From contig JAPLNJ010000473.1 in the NCBI GenBank assembly GCA_026692885.1, positions 1 through 7,540 on the forward strand: 7,540 nucleotides of DNA. The letters are read 5' to 3'. Positions within the stretch are counted from its first letter, which is position 1. Each line of letters opens with the position of its first letter. The position numbers and the translations under genes were made by a program. Shown one piece after another: positions 1 through 5,656 of the stretch. Source of the DNA: Planctomycetota bacterium. Lineage in GTDB: Bacteria; Planctomycetota; Planctomycetia; Pirellulales; Pirellulaceae. A model generated the notes under the pieces. The model ran no database searches. It was given only the letters and a program-made list of their open reading frames with translations, and was not told the origin of the DNA.

Positions 1-1419
1 ATGCGGTCGCGCCAGGCCCAGTTGGCGCACGGAGACTTGCAGCATGGGAACGTGCTGCTGGTCCCGGTGCCGGGAACTGAAAAGTTAAGTCTGAAGTTGG
101 TGGACTACGACGGCATGTTTGTGCCCACACTGACCGGACACCAGACAGGCGAGGTCGGGCATCCGAACTACCAGCATCCGCAGCGATTGCGGGAGGGGAT
201 TTTCAGTGCCGAAATCGACCGGTTCTCGCACTTGGCGATCTACACGGCCATCCGGAGCCTGATCGTCGGGGGTGGCAAGTTGTGGCTCAAGAGCGACAAC
301 GGCGAGAATCTGCTGTTTCGCGAGGCGGACTACCAGAACCCTGGAGAATCGGCGACATTTCGGCACTTGTGGGAGCTGGGGGATGCACAGGTGCGGGCGT
401 TAACGTGGCGTCTGCTCCTGGCGGCGGAAGACCGTCTGGAGCACGTGCCGCTGTTGGAGCAGATCGTCACGGAGGGTCAGGTGCAGACGTTAACCCCGTC
501 CCAGCTGCGGCATGCGGAACAGTTCCTGTTTCCGTCGCACCGATCCACGCCTGCGCCGTCGCCGCGGACGGAGGCGAAACCGGCTGAACCCTCGCCGCCT
601 CCGGCGACGCCGCCGCGGGCCACGGCGAAACCGGCTGAGCCTCCTTTGGACGCGAAGCCGAAGTCATCCAAGCCGGCCGAAACGTTCCAGGTATCCGCAA
701 ATAGCGTGGGTATGAAGTTCGTCTTGCTCCCGCCCGGCGAGTTCCTGATGGGTTCGCCGGACTCGGATGGTGACGCCGGTTACGACGAGAAGCCGCAGCA
801 TCGGGTGCGGATCACCAAGCCGTTCTATCTGGGCGTGTACGAGGTGACGCAGGCCCAATATCAGAAGGTCGTGGGCAGCAACCCCAGTGTCGTCAAGGGC
901 GAATTTCTCCCGGTCGAGACTGTCTCGTGGGACGATGCGGCGGCGTTCTGCAAACGGCTGTCGGAAGTGCCCGCAGAGCGTGCGGCGGGGCGCGCCTATC
1001 GCTTACCAACCGAGGCCGAGTGGGAGTACGCCTGCCGGGCCGGCAGCACCAGCAAGTTCTCGTTCGGCGACTCCGAGACGGAATTGGGGAAGCACGCTTG
1101 GTACGACAAGAACTCGGGCAGCAAGACGCACCCGGTGGGTGAGAAGCAGGCCAACGTCTGGGGGCTGTACGATATGCATGGCAACGTGCGGGAGTGGTGC
1201 CAGGACTGGTACGGACCCTATGAGGCGAAGCCGGCGAGTGATCCGTCGGGGCCCAGCTCGGCCTCGTTCCGGGTCGTGCGTGGCGGCGGCTGGAGCGATG
1301 GCGGCGGGAGCTGCCGGTCGGCATCCCGCTTCAGGAATTTTCAGGGGTTCCGGTTCCGGAACTTCGGGTTCCGCGTGGCCGTAGTCCGGTCGGGTTCCTG
1401 GGCTGAGCCCGGCAGGTAA
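1..1419 (+). CDS. Kinase-like domain fused to FGE/sulfatase-modifying-factor-like domain (5' partial)
   Basis: The frame is open from base 1 to a TAA at 1417-1419, giving 472 visible residues. The N-terminal part reads as the C-lobe of a protein-kinase-like fold. HGDLQHGN (residues 10-17) matches the catalytic-loop pattern HxDxxxxN, and DYDG (35-38) sits where the metal-binding DFG or DYD motif belongs. GHPNYQHP (about 53-60) resembles an activation-segment end. The whole N-lobe is missing, so the gene almost certainly begins upstream and the ATG at base 1 is probably internal. A Pro/Ala/Lys-rich linker (about 181-230) contains two AKPAEP repeats. Residues 234-466 form an FGE-sulfatase domain, with GEFLMGS, VSWDDAAAFC, RLPTEAEWEYACRAG, GLYDMHGNVREWCQDWY, RVVRGGGW and GFRVAV. 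The catalytic cysteine pair of true FGE is not apparent: the segment reads SCRSASR, with Ser440 near the second Cys position. The domain is therefore probably a binding module rather than an oxidase. The likely role is cytoplasmic signalling; partners are unknown. No membrane segment is visible. Confidence 0.85.
   Translation: MRSRQAQLAHGDLQHGNVLLVPVPGTEKLSLKLVDYDGMFVPTLTGHQTGEVGHPNYQHPQRLREGIFSAEIDRFSHLAIYTAIRSLIVGGGKLWLKSDNGENLLFREADYQNPGESATFRHLWELGDAQVRALTWRLLLAAEDRLEHVPLLEQIVTEGQVQTLTPSQLRHAEQFLFPSHRSTPAPSPRTEAKPAEPSPPPATPPRATAKPAEPPLDAKPKSSKPAETFQVSANSVGMKFVLLPPGEFLMGSPDSDGDAGYDEKPQHRVRITKPFYLGVYEVTQAQYQKVVGSNPSVVKGEFLPVETVSWDDAAAFCKRLSEVPAERAAGRAYRLPTEAEWEYACRAGSTSKFSFGDSETELGKHAWYDKNSGSKTHPVGEKQANVWGLYDMHGNVREWCQDWYGPYEAKPASDPSGPSSASFRVVRGGGWSDGGGSCRSASRFRNFQGFRFRNFGFRVAVVRSGSWAEPGR
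1397..1412 (+). other. GC-rich hairpin at the 3' end of the FGE-domain gene
   Basis: A short dyad has arms gggc and gccc around a tga triloop, extended by one T-G wobble and two C-G pairs to about 7 bp. It lies inside the last codons, just before the TAA at 1417-1419. No T-tract follows, so it is not a canonical intrinsic terminator. It could be chance in GC-rich coding DNA, or a structural signal following the C-terminal FGE segment (see findings). Confidence 0.35.
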
Positions 1420-1481
1420 GAGCGAGCGGAAGGCGCAGCGAGGCAGGTGACCAGTCGCGCAAAGAAGTAGTGTACACCGGT

Positions 1482-1600
1482 TTCTCGTTCCGACGCTTTG
1501 CGTCGGAACGCAAGCCGCGGACGCTCTGCGTCCTGGGGCAGACGACGCGGAGCGTCAAGAACTTGTGTTCCCACGCGGAGCGTGGGAACGAGAGAGGCGT
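1482..1600. repeat. Modular stem-triloop repeat, copy A (long form)
   Basis: This 119-bp element is made of four consecutive hairpins, each with a three-base loop and a core arm ending in CGC/GCG. They are at 1486-1510 (11-bp stem, loop ttt), 1519-1533 (6-bp stem, loop tct), 1544-1556 (5-bp stem, loop gga) and 1567-1589 (10-bp perfect stem, loop gga). The outer ends carry a 9-bp inverted repeat (1483-1491 with 1585-1593). It fills the gap between two convergent genes and its last base is the first base of the recQ stop codon complement (1600-1602). No T-run accompanies it, but strong stems here could stop transcription in both directions. A second, shorter copy lies at 4939-5030. Chance translations (VPTRSVGT, FPRGAWERE) recall repeats I associate with planctomycete genomes. 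Confidence 0.85.
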
Positions 1601-3513
1601 TACCGGCTGGCGCGCTGGAGCACGTCGGGAAAGGGGACGTCGCCGAAGACGCCGAACAGACGCTGCGAGCTGAGCTTGGCCCGCGACAGTCTGGGGGACG
1701 TCAGACCGCAGAGGAAGCGGGCAAAGGCGCGCGGTTCGGCGAGCGTCTCACGGTGCTCGGTCCGCACCCGCACGGCTTCGCGCCACTGGGCGTCGCCGAT
1801 CTCGGTTTTCGGCCGCGACGGCAACTGCGCCGGCTTCCGGTCGCTCAGACACCAGGAGCAGTGGCCGCACGGCTGGGCCAACGGCTCGCCGAAGTGCGTT
1901 CCCAACCGTGAGACTTGGCAGCCGGCCTGCTGCACCAGTTCCACGACCTGATTGAGTCGCGCGATCTCGCGTTTCTCCCGGGCGAGCGTCCGGCCGTGCA
2001 AGTCGGCCGCCAGCGCGCTCAGGTCCGTCGGCTGCCGGAGTCGGCGGAAGCGGTTGCGGACGCCTTCGACCTGCAGTTCCAGCAGACGCTTTTCGCCCAA
2101 GTAATCCAAGGCCCGCACGACCCGCTCGCGCGGCGAGGCCGTGGCCCGGGCCGCTTGATCCAGATCGATGTTGAACCAAATCTTAGCCTTCTGGGCCTGC
2201 GCCAACAACTTGCGCAGGAACTCGCGCCGTTCGCCTGCGAACTTAGCCAGCATCTCGCCGGACGAGACCAACGGCTTGAAGCGGTACTGCGAGTAGAACG
2301 GGGTGCCTTCCAACAGATAGCCGTCCAGTTCCAGATAAGTCAGCAGCGTGCGAGTCACCAGTTGGCGGATGTCGTGGCGGTTGGACAGGTCATACAGTGC
2401 CATCTCCAACTCCTCGCCCTGGCTGAACACCTCGGTGATCAGACTCTGCACCGAAGCCAAGCTGGGCGTGTCACCGTAGACAAAATTCTCCAGCGTATTC
2501 AGATCTTCCAGGCAGACCAACATCTCGCAGATCGACGGCCCGCCATCGCGACCGGCACGCCCGATTTCCTGCGAGTAGTTTTCCAGGCTCTTCGGCAAGT
2601 TGTAGTGATAGACGTAGCGGATGTTGGCCTTATCGATGCCCATGCCAAAGGCGATTGTGGCCACGACCACCGCACGATCCGAGCGGAAGAACCAATCCTG
2701 GACCGCGGCACGAATCTCATTTTCCATCCCGGCATGGTAGGCCCGCGCCTCGAAGCCCGCGCTCGCCAACCGCTCCGCCACCTGTTCCGCCGTGCGCTGC
2801 AGGGTCACGTAGATGATCGTCGGTCCCGGCGGCCTGGTCCGCAACCGCTCCAGCAAGATGACGTCGCGCTGGGTCGGCACGACGGGCGTGGTCAGCAGCG
2901 TCAGGTTGGACCGATAGAACCCGGTACACACGGCGCAGGCCGATTCGATTTCGAACCCGCGGCAGACGTCCTTCAGCACTTGCGGCGTGGCCGTGGCGGT
3001 CAGGGCCAGAACCCGCTCGGCGCGATACTCGCGAGCCAGCCGTGCCAGCTTCAGGTAGTCGGGCCGGAAATTGTGCCCCCATTCGGAGATGCAGTGTGCC
3101 TCGTCCACGGCGAACAACGAGATCTGGACACGTTTGATGGTCTCGCGGAAGCGTTCGTTGTTGAATCGTTCCGGCGCCACGTACAGCAGCCGCAATTTCC
3201 CGTCCCGCAAGGCGCTCATCACGTCCGCCGTCTGCTGTGCATCCAGCGTCGAATCCATCCGTGCGGCCGCGATGCCCCGTTGCTTGAGCCGATCCACCTG
3301 ATCCTTCATCAGTGCGATCAGCGGCGACACGACCACCGTCAGGCCCGGCAGCAGCAAGGCCGGCAGTTGGTAGCATAGCGACTTGCCGCTGCCCGTCGGG
3401 AACACGGCTGCCGCCGACTTGCCTGCCAACAAGTGTCCGATCACCGCCTCTTGCCCCGGCCGGAACTCGGAGAACCCAAATTGCTGCCGCAAGACATCTG
3501 TGGCTGACTGCAT
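1600..3513 (-). CDS. recQ: RecQ-family ATP-dependent DNA helicase
   Basis: The protein has 637 residues, starting at the ATG complementary to 3511-3513. GAAAGGG lies 6 bases upstream, and the N-terminus from this Met (MQSATDVLRQQFGFSEFRPGQ) matches the usual RecQ beginning; the 29 codons further upstream look non-coding. Superfamily 2 motifs are complete: FRPGQ motif 0 (17-21), Walker A PTGSGKS (39-45), DEAH (137-140) followed by the RecQ aromatic-rich loop CISEWGHNFRPDY, TATAT motif III (172-176), FGMGIDKANIRYVYHYNLPKS (289-309) and QEIGRAGRDG motif VI (315-324). RecQ proteins unwind DNA 3'-5' in recombination and fork repair. Cysteines 532, 549, 552 and 555 give C-x16-C-x2-C-x2-C, the spacing of the E. 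coli RecQ zinc site, but about 210 residues after motif VI instead of about 40-60. Winged-helix-like and helical sequence lies between. No HRDC domain is evident. The C-terminal RFLCGLTSPRLSRAKL segment (599-614) looks like a conserved tail. Gene 3618-4583 lies 104 bp upstream on the same strand. Confidence 0.95.
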   Translation of the reverse strand: MQSATDVLRQQFGFSEFRPGQEAVIGHLLAGKSAAAVFPTGSGKSLCYQLPALLLPGLTVVVSPLIALMKDQVDRLKQRGIAAARMDSTLDAQQTADVMSALRDGKLRLLYVAPERFNNERFRETIKRVQISLFAVDEAHCISEWGHNFRPDYLKLARLAREYRAERVLALTATATPQVLKDVCRGFEIESACAVCTGFYRSNLTLLTTPVVPTQRDVILLERLRTRPPGPTIIYVTLQRTAEQVAERLASAGFEARAYHAGMENEIRAAVQDWFFRSDRAVVVATIAFGMGIDKANIRYVYHYNLPKSLENYSQEIGRAGRDGGPSICEMLVCLEDLNTLENFVYGDTPSLASVQSLITEVFSQGEELEMALYDLSNRHDIRQLVTRTLLTYLELDGYLLEGTPFYSQYRFKPLVSSGEMLAKFAGERREFLRKLLAQAQKAKIWFNIDLDQAARATASPRERVVRALDYLGEKRLLELQVEGVRNRFRRLRQPTDLSALAADLHGRTLAREKREIARLNQVVELVQQAGCQVSRLGTHFGEPLAQPCGHCSWCLSDRKPAQLPSRPKTEIGDAQWREAVRVRTEHRETLAEPRAFARFLCGLTSPRLSRAKLSSQRLFGVFGDVPFPDVLQRASR

Positions 3514-3519
3514 GGCGTG

Positions 3520-3526
3520 CCCTTTC
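3520..3526 (-). promoter_or_regulatory. Ribosome-binding site of recQ
   Basis: On the minus strand GAAAGGG precedes the ATG at 3513 with a 6-base gap. It supports this start over the upstream in-frame codon near 3600. Confidence 0.5.
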
Positions 3527-3563
3527 GTGGGATGTTTCGGAAAGCGGAGGCAAAGTGCAACGC

Positions 3564-3592
3564 ATTGTAGCGGATCGGGAAACGCCTGTACA
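3564..3592 (-). promoter_or_regulatory. Candidate sigma70-type promoter of recQ
   Basis: On the minus strand a TGTACA (3592-3587, four of six matches to the -35 consensus) is followed after exactly 17 bases by TACAAT (3569-3564, five of six matches to the -10 consensus). Transcription would start near 3557, leaving a leader of about 45 bases before the recQ ATG. It lies in the 104-bp gap after the radical SAM gene, so recQ may be transcribed alone as well as by read-through. Confidence 0.4.
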
Positions 3593-3617
3593 CTAGCCAA
3601 GGCAAGAACAGCCTGAC

Positions 3618-4583
3618 CTACGGCGACCGTTCATCAAAACGCCACAGGCCCGCCTCACGCGCCGCTCGGTAGGCCCGGTAGATTTCGTCGAGATCGGGGC
3701 ACCGATTGAGGTCCGCGTACTTGATGGTGGCATCTGAGCGGAACTGCCCGACTTTGTACGCCGGCTGGTATTGGGCCATGATGTTGACGTACGTGTCGGG
3801 CGAGACCTCGCGCGCCAGCCAGTCGAAGATGGCTGCCGTTTCGTCCAGGTGATTGGGCATGACCAGATGCCGGACCAAGACGCCCCGCCGCGCCAGGCCG
3901 TCCGGTCCGAACTTCAACGGGCCGACTTGCCGATGCATTTCCACGATCGCTTCCCGGGCCCGGTCGGGGTAATCTTCGGCCTTGACCAGGCGCGCCGAGG
4001 TATCGCGGCGCCAGAACTTGAAGTCGGGCAGGTAGATGTCGACGATTCCGTCGAGCAGCTTCAGCGAATCGAGCGAATCGTAGCCGCTAGTGTTGTAAAC
4101 GATCGGCACGTGCAGGCCGCGGGGTACGGCCTCGCCGATGGCCTCGATGACTTGGGGCACGACATGCTCGGGTGTCACCAAGTTGATGTTGGGGCAGCCG
4201 AGTTTTTGAAGGTCCAGCATGAGGTCGGCCAACTCGTCGGCCGTGCATTCGTCGCCGCCCGGGCGTTGGCTGATGTCCCAATTCTGGCAGAACACGCAGC
4301 GCAGATTGCAGAGATTGAAGAAGATCGTCCCCGAACCACGCTGGCCGCGCAGGCAATCTTCCTCGCCATGATGAGCACCCGCGCTGGTCACCCGCGCGTG
4401 CCGGCCCGTGCCGCAGATTTGCGTTTCGTCCTCCAGTCGGTCCCCGTGACAGCTGCGTGGGCAACTCGCACACTCGCCCAGTTTGCGCAACGCGGCCGCC
4501 ACTCGTTCCGCCAGCGCGCCCGAACGGTGCAGCGCGAGATACGCCGGCTCGAAGGCCTCGAGCAGGAACCGATTCGGGGACAT
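3618..4583 (-). CDS. Radical SAM protein, PflX / COG1313-like (pyruvate-formate-lyase-activase relative)
   Basis: The protein has 321 residues when started at the ATG complementary to 4581-4583 (MSPNRFLLEAFEPAYL); the stop is TAG at 3620-3618. The radical SAM motif CNLRCVFC (Cys92, Cys96, Cys99) holds the 4Fe-4S cluster that cleaves S-adenosylmethionine. It is preceded by GSGTIFF and followed by QNWDIS, the typical context of the PflX group. Four extra N-terminal cysteines (C38-x2-C41-x3-C45, then C57) are usual in this group and may bind a second metal cluster. Later segments NLVTPEH (134-140), YNTSGYDS (163-170), DIYLPDFKFW (182-191), VRHLVMPNH (237-245) and MAQYQPAYKVG (269-279) fit the barrel. 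The substrate of this group is not established. Alternative starts are an ATG at 4610 and a GTG at 4652; none has a clear Shine-Dalgarno. I chose 4583 because clearly family-like sequence begins there. recQ follows on the same strand. Confidence 0.88.
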   Translation of the reverse strand: MSPNRFLLEAFEPAYLALHRSGALAERVAAALRKLGECASCPRSCHGDRLEDETQICGTGRHARVTSAGAHHGEEDCLRGQRGSGTIFFNLCNLRCVFCQNWDISQRPGGDECTADELADLMLDLQKLGCPNINLVTPEHVVPQVIEAIGEAVPRGLHVPIVYNTSGYDSLDSLKLLDGIVDIYLPDFKFWRRDTSARLVKAEDYPDRAREAIVEMHRQVGPLKFGPDGLARRGVLVRHLVMPNHLDETAAIFDWLAREVSPDTYVNIMAQYQPAYKVGQFRSDATIKYADLNRCPDLDEIYRAYRAAREAGLWRFDERSP

Positions 4584-4938
4584 AACTGAGTCGCTATCAG
4601 CACGGACCATGGACACAGACCCAACCGTGAATCCTGGTGAGAACTCAAGCACGAGACGGCTGCCAACGAAACGGCAGCGCGGTGAGCACCGTCGAGGCCA
4701 CGGAAAGGTGCCTCACAGCAAGCACGCGCCGCGCACGTCTCGACGGCGGAACGCAACCCGTCCCGTTGTCTCTATAGCGGATTCATTGCGGTTGCCCAGT
4801 GGCGCCGGAGAAACGGGTGCCGGAGAAACGGGTGCAGCCAAGGCCGCCACCCCACTTGTTTGACCACGACCCAACGGGGAGCGCGGGGCAAAGGGCCCAA
4901 TACTGTGAACATCTTGCGGTTGTCCAAGTCCTCGATTC
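4584..4938. other. Intergenic region upstream of the radical SAM gene, no convincing gene
   Basis: Short open frames on both strands look like chance frames: they have no recognisable domain and run into repeats. The region probably contains the leader and promoter of the minus-strand radical SAM gene. A weak TATAGA (-10-like, complement of 4771-4776) has no good -35 partner. An imperfect dyad, gtgag-cacc paired with ggtg-c-ctcac with one bulged base, spans 4682-4716. A 15-bp tandem repeat lies at 4804-4833. Confidence 0.6.
4804..4833. repeat. Perfect 15-bp direct tandem repeat, two units
   Basis: The unit gccggagaaacgggt occurs twice in succession without mismatch. Because 15 is a multiple of three, any translation repeats a 5-residue word (VSPAP on the minus strand). 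It lies in the gene-poor stretch upstream of the radical SAM gene. Slipped-strand duplication or a fragment of a dispersed repeat are the likely origins. Confidence 0.75.
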
Positions 4939-5030
4939 TTCTCGTTCCGACGCTCTGCGTCCTTGGGCAGACGACGCGGAGCGTCAAAACACTTGCGTTC
5001 CCACGCGGAGCGTGGGAACGAGAGAGGCGT
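4939..5030. repeat. Modular stem-triloop repeat, copy B (short form)
   Basis: This 92-bp element has the same orientation as copy A (1482-1600) and matches it closely at both ends. It shares the 9-bp outer inverted repeat (4940-4948 with 5015-5023), the perfect 10-bp stem with gga loop (4997-5019) and the middle gacgc-gga-gcgtc hairpin. It lacks 28 bp of copy A: the first half of A's hairpin 1 is joined to the second half of A's hairpin 2, making one hybrid hairpin with a tct loop. It also carries one extra base in the inter-hairpin linker. It sits between divergent genes, so the family is not restricted to gene ends. Confidence 0.85.
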
Positions 5031-5072
5031 GAAATGCGAGTAACATGCCCCCGGCTTGCCCCTCGTCGTTCT

Positions 5073-5200
5073 ACACAACTCTTCCGCCCTGAAGGGGCAT
5101 TAACAAATCAGCCCAGGGCAAAGCGGAGCGGCGACAGCCGCAGAGCGACGCCCTGGGTCCGATATCGATTCAACACGGTAGCCCTGAAAGGGCGAAACAA
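5073..5200 (+). repeat. 128-bp dispersed repeat, copy 1 (left arm of a large inverted repeat)
   Basis: This copy pairs with 5271-5398 in inverted orientation without any indel. By hand alignment about 81% of bases match overall, and most mismatches fall in one linker of about 20 bp (5159-5179). The unit is a chain of hairpins: gccct-gaa-ggggc (5086-5098), an 8-bp stem cccagggc/gccctggg (5112-5119 with 5150-5157) enclosing gcggc-gaca-gccgc, and gccct-gaa-agggc (5181-5193). Chance translation reads FRPEGALTNQPRAKRSG and LKGRNK, a recurring repeat text rather than a protein. Confidence 0.85.
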
Positions 5201-5270
5201 ATCGGTTCATCCCACACCTATCGTTCGTCAGGCTTGACTAAGGCTTGTGGCATGGCTGTGCTGTACTGGC

Positions 5271-5398
5271 TTGTTTCGCCCTTTCAGGGCTAGCGTTCTT
5301 GGTACTCGCATAACCCAGGGCGGCGCTACGCGGCTAACGCCGCTCCGCTCTGCCCTGGGCTGATTTGTTAATGCCCCTTTGGGGCGGAAGAGTCGTGT
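5271..5398 (-). repeat. 128-bp dispersed repeat, copy 2 (right arm, inverted)
   Basis: This is the inverted partner of 5073-5200, separated from it by a 70-bp spacer (5201-5270) with no evident feature. Its first hairpin is gcccc-aaa-ggggc, perfect where copy 1 has a T-G wobble, and the inner hairpin loop is gtta instead of gaca. Stems are preserved while loops and linker vary, as expected if structure is maintained. Together the arms could form a cruciform or a long RNA hairpin if transcribed. Confidence 0.85.
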
Positions 5399-5423
5399 AT
5401 GCGACGGGGCCTGTAAACAAATC

Positions 5424-5481
5424 GTAGGATGGGCTGTCCCCACCACAACGGCTTATGCCTGGTGGGCACAACCCACCCTAC
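5424..5481. repeat. REP-like palindromic element (GTAGG...TGGGC type)
   Basis: A 21-bp arm (5424-5444) and its imperfect complement (5461-5481) enclose a 16-base loop. The arms differ at only a few positions. The sequence and its chance translation (VGWAVPTT...WWAQPTL) resemble short palindromic repeats seen in many bacterial genomes. No transposase or RAYT gene is in the window, so any copy here would be non-autonomous. Confidence 0.7.
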
Positions 5482-5494
5482 ACTTCACGGCGTC

Positions 5495-5539
5495 GGGCGA
5501 GGAGGGAGGTGCGGAGGGGCGCGGAGGGGTCCGGAGGGG
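5495..5539 (+). repeat. G-rich tract with a 10-bp GGAGGGG periodicity
   Basis: Five runs of three or four G occur at 5495-5497, 5504-5506, 5516-5519, 5526-5529 and 5536-5539. The last three belong to a 10-bp unit of the form NCGGAGGGGN repeated three times. A G-quadruplex on the plus strand is possible, although one loop (9 bases) is longer than the usual limit. It lies about 180 bases upstream of the PAS kinase start and directly follows the REP-like element. Confidence 0.5.
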
Positions 5540-5656
5540 AGCTATCCACAGACGTGTGTAGAGCGTAGACTTGTTCCTGCGGCGTCCTTTCCTTGAGGTT
5601 CGCGTCCGTGCAAATCGGATGACGGCGACGCTTTACATCGGGGAAGACTCTTCTTT

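Noticed and set aside
1470..1673. Short frames reading VPTRSVGT or FPRGAWERE
   Set aside because: These come from the hairpin repeat and recur at 4939-5030. The DNA structure, not the peptide, is what is conserved.
1915..3378. Long plus-strand frame (487 codons) across recQ
   Set aside because: It lies entirely opposite RecQ coding sequence with all helicase motifs. Its product is Gln/Arg/His-rich without a domain, typical of an antisense shadow.
3771..4589. Plus-strand frame (272 codons) opposite the radical SAM gene
   Set aside because: It is a shadow of the minus-strand gene, which carries an intact CxxxCxxC motif. No Shine-Dalgarno or family pattern is visible.
4682..4716. Imperfect hairpin as terminator or riboswitch for the radical SAM gene
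   Set aside because: The stem has a bulge and an 16-base loop, there is no T-tract, and no known riboswitch motif is recognisable.
5073..5398. Large inverted repeat as terminal inverted repeats of an insertion sequence
   Set aside because: Only 70 bp separate the arms, leaving no room for a transposase, and each arm is itself a complete chain of hairpins. Two copies of a dispersed repeat fit better.
4860..5446. Short frames on both strands reading FRPEGALTNQPRAKRSG and LALKGRNK
   Set aside because: They are chance translations of the two inverted 128-bp repeats, one on each strand, and not a protein family.
4939..5539. CRISPR array
   Set aside because: No regularly spaced identical direct repeats with unique spacers exist; the repeats differ in type and orientation.
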